From assembly GCA_003988855.1 (NCBI GenBank), contig QYAI01000007.1, positions 548,206-612,205 of the forward strand: a stretch of DNA of 64,000 nt, read 5' to 3'. How positions within the stretch are numbered: position 1 is the stretch's first letter; the number at the start of each line of letters is the position of its first letter. A program made the position numbers and the translations under genes. This DNA comes from Arachnopeziza araneosa. Its lineage: Eukaryota > Ascomycota > Leotiomycetes > Helotiales > Arachnopezizaceae. This document shows positions 54,295-64,000 of this stretch, in pieces. The notes beneath the pieces are model-generated. The model was not told the DNA's origin, did not search any database, and saw only the letters and a list, made by a program, of their open reading frames with translations.

Positions 54295-54796
54295 CACACC
54301 CTCAGACTATTAACCAGTGCCGCCTCAGCCTTCTGGTCTTTTGAGCTTCAACGTCGCTCCAACCAGATTCGTAGGGAGGGCGTCTCCGTGCCTACACCCG
54401 ACTTAGTCTTCCTGAATGATGCTCTGAAGATCTGCGGAGAGTTGATCGTTGACAGCTTTCTGGACCAGCCTAGCTTTGGTGAACTCGTGTAACATATGGG
54501 TTCGTTGTACCGGCAAGGCAACGGGTGAGTTTTTATTGAGAGACACCTGCGTTGAAAGCCCAATAGCGAGCAATAGAAGCGGCATGTATCACCATATGTT
54601 GCTGAGCTTTAGAAGGCTTCCTTCTGATGATGCCTTGAGCGCTTCCCAAAATTAAGTTCTCAGACAGCAGCATATATTGCCCAATCTGGTTTAGACATAT
54701 CGGGAAGGAACTTCCCAAGCTCCGACATCAAGACCACCAACGACCACAGTTAACCCGAAAGTCGCTCTCTACCTTTCAACCTTGATACAGGTCATC
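54295..54796. promoter_or_regulatory. Divergent ubp2/complex I 21.3 kDa promoter
   Basis: 502 bp between outward starts; no named site recognised. Confidence 0.4.
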
Positions 54797-55532
54797 ATGG
54801 CGTCAGAGGATGAGCAATACCATCCGAAGGATGCTGTTAAGGCATCAATGAGTGCCGCCCTGATTACAGGATCAGCTGGGGCGTTAGTCTCTGCGATTCA
54901 AAATACGTTGACGAAACGAAATGTCAGCGCCTGGGGTGTCTTTACAAGATCGGGAGGCACCATTGCAGCTTTCAGTAAGTTTCCCTGGGAGATAGATATC
55001 CTTCTAGAGCTTTTCTGACACTTTCAACAGCTGCAGTAGGTGGTACATACGAGTTCACCCGGAATGCGTCTGCCAATCTACGACAACGGGATGATAGCTT
55101 AAATTCGGCAATTGGAGGCTTTTTAGCAGGGAGCATTTTAGGTTTGAGACGTCAGTAGACATGAGCCATTTGAAAAGCGGAACGTAATTGTTGACAACTT
55201 GTTTAGACGGATCAACCGCTGCTATGATTGGTTTCGGCGCACTTACGGCCGTTGTTTTGGGAGCTTTCGATTTTACAGGTGGCAGTATCGCTGGAAGTTC
55301 GAGGGATACCGATGTTGATGAGTTTGAGCGAAAGCAGCAATTGAGAACTAACCGTCGCCGGCCAATTGAGGAAACAATCTCGGAATTAGGAGAAGGAAGA
55401 GGTATGTTTGCTCTGTACCCTTCCTTGCGGCTACTAATGCGTCTCAAAGGCATTTATGCACCAGGCTATGATGAGAGAAGAAGAGAACGGTTAAAGGAGA
55501 AGTATGGTATTGAAATTCCAGCAAAGTCATAG
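54797..55532 (+). CDS. Complex I 21.3 kDa subunit (B14.7 / NDUFA11 family)
   Basis: Accessory membrane-arm subunit of NADH:ubiquinone oxidoreductase, related to Tim17/22. Exons 54797-54974, 55031-55150 and 55207-55532 give 207 residues (about 22 kDa). Strings typical of the fungal subunit: YHPKDAVKASMSAALITGSAGALVSAIQ, NTLTKRNVSAWGVFTRSGGT, VGGTYEFTRNASANLR, AIGGFLAGSILGLRHGSTAAMIGFGA and LGAFDFTGG. Four hydrophobic segments lie between residues 15 and 130. The C-terminal charged tail is fungal-specific. Third complex I-linked gene in the window. Confidence 0.9.
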
Positions 55533-56461
55533 ACATTTTTTTGTAGAGGGTGCCGAAATGAAGGGATCCAATGTACACATACAACGACTCGATTCGCATG
55601 GCACGATTCATCTCTCGCGTTCTTTTAGTTATTTCTCTATAGCACTTTTTGCTACAAAGTCATAGCAACTACTGAGTAGGAAGAATTCGCTTCTGCCTTG
55701 ACATCACTATTGTCGTTCCCGCCATCCCACATAGAGTATTTGTGTTCCAAGAATATGTCCTCGAGTTTTGCACCTCCATCAATGCTCGTGAATAGGTGAG
55801 CATTATGTTATGCCGAGATGAAGACAGTCGTCGTCATCTTTTTCAATGTGTGAAACAAATGCAGGCATTAGCTTTTAACACCTGTAGGACTTAACACTCT
55901 ACCAGAGGCAATTGAGGCACTTGAGATTGCAAAATGATCGAGTACATGGCTAAGTGAATCAAGGGATATCGAAAGGTTAGAGGCGTTTGACATTCGCTGC
56001 CTACCATGATAAGTAAATGTGCTGGAAGAGGACTAGGCTTGTGGCGCTGTCTTCCCCGCACCAAGGATCGTCCTTACTCGTTGCCATCATAAACTCTTCA
56101 CCCCACAAACCACAAAAGATGAGCCAAAGATAAAGGTCACAAGGGAATTCTTTTTAGACTTAATCTTTCGGCACTGTGTACGATGATATAATGCGCCAAG
56201 TCATCTTCTGAGCTCTCTACAATCATCGCCATCCCTCATCTATCTGCATTCGAACGGTCACCGTTTCTGCTGCTTTTCGAAGAAGGAGCGAACTATCAGC
56301 TTGTGTTGCACCTGCCTCAAACCACTCTCTCAGAATCTCTTTGCTTTCTCTACTTTGCTTCTTATTTGTCTGTGACGCTCTCACTCAAACCATCATCTGC
56401 AAAGTCCTTCCCGCAGGATCTCTGGATAACTCTCCCCGGTTTCTTAAGAAACACCGAAATC
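55533..56461. other. Intergenic region, ~930 bp
   Basis: Between two plus-strand genes. The last part is open in the frame of the following gene (from 56303) but reads as signal-like leucine/serine sequence with no conservation that I know; I treat it as 5' UTR. Confidence 0.4.
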
Positions 56462-57732
56462 ATGCTTGACTTGAAGAACCTGCACAATCCAAAGGCATCA
56501 TTTCAGCCTTCTGGAAGCCCTCAAGTCAATGATAAAGAGCGATTTTATCGTTATTTCCAGCAGGAGGCAACTCACTTGCAAGATCAAATAGCTCGTCTTG
56601 GAGATTATAGTTTGATTGGAGGAGAGAAGCAAGATGCTATCGATCATGTACTTTCTGGAATCACTAGGCTATCTAATGATGTTTCGGATTCCTCTGGATT
56701 TATAACGGCCTATGACCAACGAACTTATGCGCAGGTGGGTGCTGCTTTGGAACTGCTGCTGCTGTAGCTAATCTCCATTTAGGCCATTAAAGCTCTAGAA
56801 GAGAAACTACAAGAGATGCGATCGAAACTAATGCCCAAGTCTCGATTTCAGTTCAAGACTACACACAAGAACAACTCTGCGTTATCCATCAATGACGCTG
56901 CAGAGCTTGCAGCAGCACAGGATCCCCAAACCTCAGCGCTCAAGGCTTCATCAACAGGATCATCTATTCCTACAACTCCTGTAAACCTTGAAACACCGCC
57001 AAATGAGAAAGATACTCTTAGCGACTTACCGTCATTCTCGAAAAACTACAATGAGGAAATGACGAGACCTTCTTTGGGGACAATTAGAAAGCCCAGCTTC
57101 TCACAGGCAACTCATGTTGATATATCTGGTCATAAAGGGCTGCACATTATTCTACCTTCCTCTGCGTCAAGAGCTACTTCATCAAGCTCTCTTACGAAAC
57201 TCTCTAGGTGTATTGTGGATATGTCTGGACCCACAGCTAACAAAGCAGCTTTCGCGGGTCTTGCTATCAAGGATGTGCATCAATCCCTGATTGTTGCTGG
57301 ACACGTAGCCGGTGCAGCTCATGTCACTGGAGTGAAGGATAGCATTATTGTTGTGGCTTCAAGGCAGGTTCGAATGCACGATTGCAAAAATGTGGATATC
57401 TACCTTCATTGTGCTAGTCGGCCCATCATTGAAAACTGCAGCAACATCAGATTTTCTCCAATTCCCGTATGCTATGTAAGTTCTCCGCTATGGGCCTTAA
57501 CGAAACCAAGTTTTAACGCCGTCTTTAGATGAGTCCTACTGAGGAGCCTATTTTGAATCATTGGGACCAAGTTGATGATTTTAAATGGTTAAAAGCCGAA
57601 CATAGTCCAAATTGGAGCATACTGCCTGAGGATCAGAGGATCCTTGACGATGTGTGGACCAAGAATGTCCCAGGTAGCCCGGGAGTTGGTCTCGAGGACA
57701 TCCTCAAGAAAGTCGGTATCAAAGGAAAGTAG
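56462..57732 (+). CDS. Tubulin-folding cofactor C (TBCC / Cin2)
   Basis: GTPase activator in the last step of alpha/beta-tubulin assembly. Exons 56462-56734, 56783-57475 and 57529-57732 give 389 residues from the ATG giving MLDLKNLHNPK. The N-terminal spectrin-like part has FYRYFQQEATHLQDQIARL; a Ser/Thr-rich linker follows; the beta-helical C-CAP/TBCC domain starts near residue 195 (GLHIILPS, CIVDMSGPTANKAAFAGLAI), with VKDSIIVVASRQVRMHDCKN holding the region where family members place the arginine finger. The end reads NWSILPEDQRILDDVW. An in-frame ATG at 56303 is possible but would add a 53-residue Leu/Ser head. Confidence 0.88.
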
Positions 57733-58063
57733 AATGAATGAATGAGTGCAGCGAGCCAAAATGGAATTGACAGTTGTGGCCGGTTCCTTTTCTGGGTTGT
57801 TAAAGCGTTATGTGCTTGTTGTATTCCTCAAACCAGTATCTGTAAACCGATGGGCGTAGCGAGCATTGATCTGTACTAGATGAATATCTCCGACCCAATT
57901 GCTATGACTTGAGGTATATACGTCGCCCAACGATAGCAGCCCTCTAGAATGCTTATTCAGTGCCCCTGGCTGACACGTTATACCTGTAGGGTCGTGCTTT
58001 GCGATAACCATTTCAAAGTGACTGAGTGTACTTCAGTTAATATTTTTCTTCCCAGAGCCTTGT
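57733..58063. other. Convergent 3' region TBCC/med9
   Basis: 331 bp between two stops; nothing else seen. Confidence 0.4.
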
Positions 58064-58507
58064 CTACATCTCCATCATATCCTCACCACCCCTTCTCTCC
58101 CTCTGCAACCTTGTCGCGGAGCCCACATCTCTCAGCGTAGTCAGTACCTCCTTCTGCTTCTTGATCTTCTCTTCCAATTCTTGTATCTCCTGCTCCTGCT
58201 CCTCAATACTTCTGTCAACATCCGGTAACTCTTTGACCTGAACTCTCGCCCTCTGTAGCTTATGCTTCATCTCATCCGTTGCAGTGGGTATATCCTTGAC
58301 ATGAAGCGGTCCTGTACCAGATGCCAGCTGGGCAGGTGATGCAGCAGGAGGAGAGCCTGAAGTTGATGCTGTAGTGATTGAGGGGTTTTGAATTCGCGAG
58401 AGGAGGGAGCTAAGGATGGGGATTGTGTCGATAGAGTTGGGCGTCAAGCCATCTGGGAGGTTGAATAGAGAGGGACCCTCTGATTGTGGCTGAGGAGTTG
58501 TTGCCAT
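58064..58507 (-). CDS. med9: Mediator subunit Med9
   Basis: Middle-module subunit of the Mediator co-activator. Single exon, 147 residues. Features: LTPNSIDTIPILSSLLSRIQ near the N-terminus, a Ser/Pro linker, then the conserved helix HVKDIPTATDEMKHKLQRAR, VQVKELPDVDRSIEEQEQEI and a coiled coil to the end, which matches fungal Med9/Cse2. Divergent from the phosphoglycerate mutase gene, 371 bp apart. Confidence 0.85.
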   Translation of the reverse strand: MATTPQPQSEGPSLFNLPDGLTPNSIDTIPILSSLLSRIQNPSITTASTSGSPPAASPAQLASGTGPLHVKDIPTATDEMKHKLQRARVQVKELPDVDRSIEEQEQEIQELEEKIKKQKEVLTTLRDVGSATRLQRERRGGEDMMEM

Positions 58508-58878
58508 TGCGTACAGAGCACTTCAATGATGTGTGGTTTTTTCTCATATCCAGACCGACCTGCAGAGCTTCTTTGCTGAGTGGCGTGAATGATTGGTCAA
58601 AGTGTCAAAGAGTCAACGGGTGGGCTTATCGGCAGGAGTGATTGGAGTGGAGGGGCAATGAAAAAAAGCAAGGCCGTGTACTGTATTACCCCACCAAAGC
58701 TCAACAACAGCAGAGCAACTGTTTTCCAAGGAAATCCCGCAAAGTTTTTTTTCTGGCGCGATATTAAGACTCTTTTCCCCATTACCCTTTCCATTTCATT
58801 GCCCAATATTCTGACCGCGCTATCCTAAAACCTATACCGACTTACCAGCCTAGCCTGTAATCAATACAGCTCGCCAAA
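58508..58878. promoter_or_regulatory. Divergent med9/gpm promoter
   Basis: 371 bp between outward starts; a short T7 run and A-rich patches, no named site. Confidence 0.4.
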
Positions 58879-60727
58879 ATGGTCAAGGTCGATAACAAGG
58901 CCGTGCTGAGTATGTCATTTTTTCAATTTCCGAATCTACATTCTCATTCTTCAAACTTCTCTGTGAACCAATTCCTCTCAGAAGTATGAACAAAGGAACT
59001 GCAATGGAAGGCAAGAAGAGCCCGGATTACATTCTGGCTCTCCTTTACTGTCTGGTGTATCTTGAGGTCGGATGGCTAATAGTAATGCTTTGGCGTAGTT
59101 GTCATTGACGGCTGGGGAATTCCCAGCGAGTCTTCACCGAAGAATGGTGATGCAATTGCGGCCGCTGAGACACCTGTCATGGATGCCTTCAAGAAGAACG
59201 CGGATGGCTATACCGAGCTCGAAGCTTCTTCCTTGGCAGTCGGCCTTCCAGAGGGCTTGATGGGAAATTCGGAAGTTGGCCACTTGAACATCGGCGCCGG
59301 CCGCGTTGTATGGCAGGATGTGGTTCGCATTGACCAAACGATCAAGAAAGGCGAACTCAACAAGAATGACGTTATTGCAAAGGCTTTCAATGCTGCTAAA
59401 GATGGCAACGGACGTCTTCATTTGGCGGGATTGATCTCGGATGGCGGTGTACATGCCAAACAAGATCACCTCTACGCTCTCCTAAAGGTTGCTAAGGAAA
59501 TTGGGGTTCCTCATGTGTATATCCACTTCTTTGGTGATGGGCGAGATACGGATCCGAAATCTGGGGCTGGATATATGGAAAGCCTTCTTGAAAAGATAAA
59601 GGAAGTTGGAATCGGAGAAGTCGCCACTGTAGTCGGCAGATACTATGCGATGGATCGTGATAAGCGCTGGGACAGAGTTACAGTTGGATTAAAGGCTTTG
59701 TGTGTAGGAGATGGAGAGGAGAGTTCCGACCCCGTCAAGACAATCAAGGAAAGATATGCCAAGGGAGAAAACGACGAGTTTTTGAAGCCCATTATTGTTG
59801 GTGGTAAAGATGCTCGTATCAAGGGTGAGTTCCTCTGGGTTAGTTTCGCTCCTTGCTAATTGCACATAGATGGTGATCAGGTGTTCTTCTTCAACTATCG
59901 TTCCGATCGTGTAAGGGAGATTACCCAACTACTCGGAGACTTTGATCGCTCGCCAGTTGAGGATTTCCCGTACCCCAAAGACATCACTCTCACCACCATG
60001 ACTCAGTACAAACTGGATTATCCATATGCAATTGCTTTCAAACCCCAGCACATGGGAAATGTCCTTGCAGAGACATTAGGTACGCAAGGAGTGAAGCAAG
60101 TCCATGTTGCTGAAACAGAGAAATATGCTCATGTCACCTTCTTCTTTAACGGTGGAGTTGAAAAAGTCTTCCCTCTTGAAATCAGAGATGAAAAGCAAGA
60201 TCTCGTGCCTTCAAACAAGAGTGTGGCCACGTACGACAAGGCCCCAGAAATGAGTGCTGCCGGCGTTGCGAAGCAAGTTTGCAAACGTGTCGAAGAGGGC
60301 CAATTTGAGTTTGTCATGAACAATTTTGCACCTCCTGACATGGTTGGACACACCGGTGTCTACGAAGCGGCAATTATTGGCGTTGCTGCAACTGATAAGG
60401 CCATTGGAGAGATCTATGAATGTGCCAAGAAGGAAGGCTATTTGCTCTTTATCACATCTGATCACGGGTAAGATATATGATACTCCTGATTCCCTGTTCA
60501 GACTGACATTCCACAGTAACGCAGAAGAAATGAAATTTGAAGACGGAAAGCCCAAGACCTCACACACTACAAATAAGGTACCCTTCATCATGGCCAATGC
60601 GCCAGAAGGCTGGAGTCTCAAGAAGACCGATGGTGTTCTTGGAGATGTAGCACCTACGATTCTTGAAGCTATGGGCCTGAAGCAACCAGAAGAAATGACA
60701 GGTCACAGTCTTTTAGTGAAGAAATAG
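58879..60727 (+). CDS. 2,3-bisphosphoglycerate-independent phosphoglycerate mutase
   Basis: Glycolytic/gluconeogenic enzyme that interconverts 3- and 2-phosphoglycerate with Mn ions and no cofactor. Exons 58879-58909, 59099-59824, 59870-60467 and 60517-60727 give 521 residues. First-intron splicing creates the metal-binding start VLIVIDGWGIP. The catalytic Ser is in GLMGNSEVGHLNIGAGR. Other blocks: LISDGGVHAKQDHL, YIHFFGDGRDTDPKSG, VVGRYYAMDRDKRWDR, FNYRSDRVREI, APPDMVGHTG and the metal site TSDHGNAEEM formed across the last intron. The first intron is 189 bp, longer than the others. Filamentous fungi often use this form where yeasts use the cofactor-dependent enzyme. Confidence 0.96.
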
Positions 60728-61333
60728 GTCATTATGCATTGTTGTTGCTGATTCAATGCGAGCATTCGAATTGTTCCTCGCACGTATTGTGGATGATAGC
60801 GTATTGTAGACTTGATAGAAGCGAGTACCTGATGATTAAACAGCAATGATCAATATATGAGGTCGTCAAGCAACACGTACGGACCACGTATTGCTTGATG
60901 ATAAGCATGGTTACACGAGCGTAGGCAGATTTACCCTTTGGGAGAAGTACAAAACAGATGTACATGAAACATCCCCAACATTCTGACCCCTTTATAAATT
61001 TGGTATCGAAAGGTTCCAAGTTAAAAGTCTTCTTCTGTCAAGCTTCAACGATTTGATGTGTGCTTTCATTGTGCAGCAGTAATGTGAATTTTCTTGAGCG
61101 ACCATCATTAAACCAGGCTAGCTCAACTAGATGATCAAGTGGCGTACAAGATAGGTAGCCTGCACACGTACTCATTCAATTCAGAATCAGGTCTAGACTC
61201 TAGATGGAGCTCTAGAAAACAATTACAAGGCCACGACTGCTATGCAAAGCGCCGAACGCCGCGCTACCATTCTGCGACATGGCCTCTGACAATACATAAT
61301 GCTGGATGCGAGAATCAATTGTACTCTTTTTTT
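60728..61333. other. Convergent 3' region, ~600 bp
   Basis: Between two stops; A/T-rich, no feature seen. Confidence 0.4.
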
Positions 61334-63013
61334 TCATGAGGTATCCATCTTTTCCGCATACCCATCCTCATCCCCAGCACCCGCCCCGTTATTCTTCACA
61401 TCAGTGCTTCGCATTAGCCAAGACATCATGCCCCAGATTACCTGCATAGCAGCAACTCGGTCGTCCTTCAGGAACATGTCGTACCAGCGGCTTCTCCACA
61501 CGCAAAGCCTATCCCAGCTTTCGTCTCCACCATCGAGCACCTTCAGGAGTGCATCTGGCACCCTCGCTCTGAGGATACAGATATGATGGTTGAGAGCACT
61601 GACGAGAAATATGTCATCGTATCCGCTCCCCTGCACCTTTCCAATGGAGCTATAGCGCGCCTTGCGGTCCCATGTCAGAGAGGGGGGTGCCATCTTGCGA
61701 TAGGGTTGGTAGATGGCCATGTTGCCATCTTTTAATTTTCTGGGACGTTTACTGGAGCTAGGATTGGAAGTGCCATCATCGACTACGTTCTTAGCCTGCT
61801 TGGTGGGCAGCTCTTCAGCGGAATCTAGTTTATCACCCTCTCTCCCGATGGGACCACCAGGTCCGCCTCCCCATCGCGGTTTGGAGGTCCACCATTTATC
61901 TTCTCCAAATCTCACTTCTCGCTTGTGCTCGCGAGCACGTTGTTGTGCAGTGAGGAGCATGGCAATGACTTCTCGAGCAAGGTCCAGACGCTCTTCAGCT
62001 TCAGTGGCGAAGACGGTGGTGCCTCTTGCTGAGAGAGCGGCGACGGGACCTTCCACGATGCCAGCGCGTGCGGAGTGACGATCTGTCGGCGTCCGGTAGA
62101 CGAATGTTGCTGATGAGTTAAAGTAGGATGGTGGCGAGGATGCGGACGGGGTGAGATGTAAGCGAGGCTCGCATCTCGGAAAGGAGACATTGCAGCTGAA
62201 GTCGTATGCCACGAGTTTGACAAAGGCAGTGAGAAGATTCTGTCGGTAATCAGGAGGAAGTTGATAGCCGGTGCCCGAACGAACGTGAGTTTGAAGATGG
62301 ATAGGTGTCTGATCTGAGCCTGGAGGGGGTGTGGCCTGGGGCGGAAGTGATGTGTCTTGCCAAAATCCGGAGAAGTATTCTAAATTCTTGTAAAACTCAT
62401 ACGCGTTTCCAAGTCGAGCCGCTGATTCGCCTGCCGGCGGAGGGATGCGGCGAATGGTTCTGAAGGCGGAGGTATTATCGATGAGGAGTTCTTTTCTGCG
62501 CTCTCGATATGTCTGTACTCCGGGAGACAAATTGCCGTTATTGAGAGGTTTCTGAGTTGCTTCATTGGCGTCGAGCAAGGTCTCGGGCGCTATCGAATTC
62601 CAATGCTCAACCGGTGGTAGGAAATTAGAATCGGGAAGCAGCTCCGCGGGAGAAACATCCTGCTGCATGTGTAGCCTGAGAGCTTCAAAATGAGATAGGT
62701 TGATATCTGACGGCCTGTGGATATTTTGCAGCACCAGAATCAAGGGCAGGCCTTCCCTGAGGGAGCTGCTTCCTGCTGTCGGCGTACATGTTGGGAAAAC
62801 GACGGGCGTTGGTGGTGGCAGATCCCTTGCGGCTCCATCTGATGGTGGCTGGAAAGCACCTATGGAAGAACCACAGTGTAAGGATTGACCATACTGAATG
62901 CACGGAAGTGTATAAAAACCAACCCAAACGGGATTTACAAGACAGAAGAAGAAGAAGAAGAAGATGATGATGATGAAAGGGGGAGTAAAGCAGGGAAGCA
63001 AGCAGGCAAGCAA
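61334..63013 (-). CDS. Conserved protein of unknown function (N-terminus unsure)
   Basis: Not recognised. The open frame gives up to 559 residues, but the first 40 or so (a Phe run coded by a CTT/GAA repeat) look non-coding. The real start or a small upstream exon is unclear; a CATAG acceptor before GAFQPPSDG is one option. From there the sequence looks conserved: LREGLPLILVLQNIHRP, LPDSNFLPPVEHWNSI, RTIRRIPPPAGESAARLGNAYEFYKN, LLTAFVKLVAYDFSCNVSFP, EGPVAALSARGTTVF, DLAREVIAMLLTAQQRAREH and DKWWTSKPRWGGGPGGPIG. The C-terminal part has KMAPPSLTWDRKARYS and ISCVSALN-like hydrophobic pieces. Trp-rich Gly/Pro loops suggest a folded protein; no enzyme motif is visible. Confidence 0.6.
   Translation of the reverse strand: MLACLLPCFTPPFIIIIFFFFFFCLVNPVWVGFYTLPCIQYGQSLHCGSSIGAFQPPSDGAARDLPPPTPVVFPTCTPTAGSSSLREGLPLILVLQNIHRPSDINLSHFEALRLHMQQDVSPAELLPDSNFLPPVEHWNSIAPETLLDANEATQKPLNNGNLSPGVQTYRERRKELLIDNTSAFRTIRRIPPPAGESAARLGNAYEFYKNLEYFSGFWQDTSLPPQATPPPGSDQTPIHLQTHVRSGTGYQLPPDYRQNLLTAFVKLVAYDFSCNVSFPRCEPRLHLTPSASSPPSYFNSSATFVYRTPTDRHSARAGIVEGPVAALSARGTTVFATEAEERLDLAREVIAMLLTAQQRAREHKREVRFGEDKWWTSKPRWGGGPGGPIGREGDKLDSAEELPTKQAKNVVDDGTSNPSSSKRPRKLKDGNMAIYQPYRKMAPPSLTWDRKARYSSIGKVQGSGYDDIFLVSALNHHICILRARVPDALLKVLDGGDESWDRLCVWRSRWYDMFLKDDRVAAMQVIWGMMSWLMRSTDVKNNGAGAGDEDGYAEKMDTS
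62944..62975. repeat. GAA/GAT trinucleotide repeat
   Basis: About seven GAA units then GAT units, near the doubtful start of the last gene. Confidence 0.75.
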
Positions 63014-63435
63014 GCAAGGATGGAAGGATATGCTTTGCGTCTGGTCTATTGTTCAAGTCCGGGGAAGAGATTGATCATGCAACGGGATCGCGAGGACGGT
63101 ACAGGAAGATGCCGAGCTGAGGACGGGGCAACACACGAAGCAGCATAGAGGGACTCGATGGAGGGCTTGGAGGCTCTGCACATGCGCGCCATGACTTTTG
63201 CTTCTCATGTGGACCAAACGGAGGATCCAAGTTGGTCACTGACCAGGCCACACATGTACCTGTTTAAATATCTTGCGAGGAAAGCGGCAGACCATCCAGA
63301 CTTGTAGATCAGTTTATACTTTTGCTTTTGGGAGCGACAAACAGTGTTGAATGATGCGGGGTGGGAAGGGAAGGGCTCCTGGTGCTCACCTATCTGTGAC
63401 AGACCTGCAAACATAGCGGGAGAGAAGATGGATTT

Positions 63436-63455
63436 GGGGGGGGGGGGGGGGGGGG
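63436..63455. repeat. G20 homopolymer
   Basis: Twenty consecutive G residues, immediately followed by CCCC. Confidence 0.9.
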
Positions 63456-63541
63456 CCCCACAGAGAAGAGAAGAGAAGAGATGCGTCGGTGCATGCGGGT
63501 TGGAGACAGATGGAGAGTGTTGGAGAGTTGTTGGTGCGTGT

Positions 63542-63612
63542 GGAAGCGTGGAAGCGTAGAAGCGTAGAAGCGTGGATGCGTGGATGTGTGGATGTGTGGA
63601 TGTGTGTACTAT
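63542..63612. repeat. Degenerate 9-10 bp tandem repeat
   Basis: Units GTGGAAGCGT, AGAAGCGT and later GGATGTGT follow each other with gradual change. Confidence 0.7.
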
Positions 63613-63979
63613 TGTTGTGTATGTGTGCGTGCATTGCGGTCGGCATCGGATAATTAGGGCCTCCTTATGCAAGAACCTCAATGGCAGTCTGCAGATCATG
63701 CCAGCGCTGGGGCATGGGCCATTCTCATGCCCAAAGTCCGATGCTGCAGCGCGCGCTCTCTCTCTCTCTGTCTCTGTCTCTCTTGTCCAGCCTGACGGGC
63801 TCGGCTTCTGGGACTGCCGGTCGGCGTGAATCATCTTCACACACACAGACGTCTCTCTCTCTCTCTCTCTCCCTCCCTCCCCCCTCCCTCCTCCCTCCAC
63901 TATTATCCATCTCCAGCACCGCTTCACCTTACCGTCCCTCCCCTCCAGAAATGGCTTAAGCGCCACGTCTCGCTTGGAG

Positions 63980-64000
63980 CCCCCCCCCCCCCCCCCCCCC
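63980..64000. repeat. C21 run to the window edge
   Basis: Homopolymer at the last base; its full length is unknown. Confidence 0.85.

Larger units (their letters stand above)
63014..64000. other. Low-complexity window end
   Basis: Holds a G20 run (63436-63455), GAAGAGAAGAGA units, a 9-10 bp degenerate tandem repeat (GAAGCGTGGAAGCGTAGAA-like, about 63542-63612), a CT-rich zone (about 63755-63900) and a C21 run to the last base. A 253-codon minus frame across it is rich in Arg/Glu and His/Thr because of the repeats, and is not a gene. The two long homopolymers may be real or sequencing/assembly artefacts. Confidence 0.6.

Noticed and set aside
56303..56461. N-terminal extension of the tubulin cofactor C gene
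   Set aside because: The extra 53 codons are Leu/Ser-rich and not family-like; the ATG at 56462 gives the usual start.
63205..63966. 253-codon minus-strand frame at the window end
   Set aside because: Runs through CT- and GT-rich repeats; composition is driven by the repeats and there is no domain.
1..64000. tRNA, rRNA and transposable-element scan by eye
   Set aside because: No A/B-box pair with a cloverleaf, no rRNA core sequence, no terminal inverted repeats and no transposase or reverse-transcriptase motif was found; a covariance-model search would be needed to exclude small RNA genes.

Overview
This is ordinary nuclear DNA of a filamentous ascomycete. I recognise at least 32 protein-coding genes. 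Most are split by short introns (mostly 41-190 bp) with GT..AG borders and CTAAC/CTGAC-like branch sites. Several families or domain layouts are typical of Pezizomycotina: an Skn7 with an HSF domain plus a receiver, a Hpc2-type HIR subunit, a fungal Med9 and an Swiss-Army-Knife HAD protein with an RGG tail. The protein sequences look most like Leotiomycetes, but that placement is a judgement from memory and not a computed result. I see no transposase, reverse transcriptase, biosynthetic cluster, CRISPR array, viral gene or bacterial-type operon. I found no convincing tRNA or rRNA by eye.

Layout from left to right: the 3' part of the window-edge gene gpi1 (minus; continues past base 1); a previously easy-to-miss 92-residue membrane-protein gene only 50 bp upstream of it; mdm35 and rrp6 (divergent); a Gln-rich conserved unknown; an isoaspartyl methyltransferase; a small secreted protein; bsd2; a cbp6/UQCC2-like assembly factor; the citrate carrier ctp1; hpc2; rba50 (RPAP1). 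Then a divergent pair of complex I-linked genes (NDUFS8 and mitochondrial acyl carrier protein), vps74, rrp14 (SURF6), a large unknown, rad54, a small membrane protein 16 bp in front of a mitochondrial carrier, the SAK HAD protein, a DUF167 protein, skn7, gcd6 (eIF2B epsilon), sec14, prefoldin 3, ubp2, a third complex I gene (21.3 kDa/B14.7), tubulin cofactor C, med9, phosphoglycerate mutase and a final conserved unknown. The last kilobase is low-complexity DNA that ends in a run of C.

Functionally these are housekeeping genes. Mitochondrial functions are frequent: Mdm35, Cbp6, two SLC25 carriers, and three complex I or complex I-linked genes (NDUFS8, ACP, 21.3 kDa). RNA and ribosome work (Rrp6, Rrp14), transcription (Hpc2, Rba50, Med9, Skn7) and membrane traffic or lipid handling (Gpi1, Bsd2, Vps74, Sec14) fill most of the rest. 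The points most worth a second look are small-scale ones: two pairs of same-strand genes that almost touch and may be co-transcribed (a small membrane-protein gene precedes gpi1, and another precedes a carrier gene); four introns with GC instead of GT donors; 18- and 21-nt micro-exons; in-frame retainable introns; a duplicated KPF motif in the Rad54 N-terminus; and a 580-bp intron inside gpi1.

Exon borders were worked out by hand from reading frames, splice consensus and family knowledge; none is backed by transcripts.
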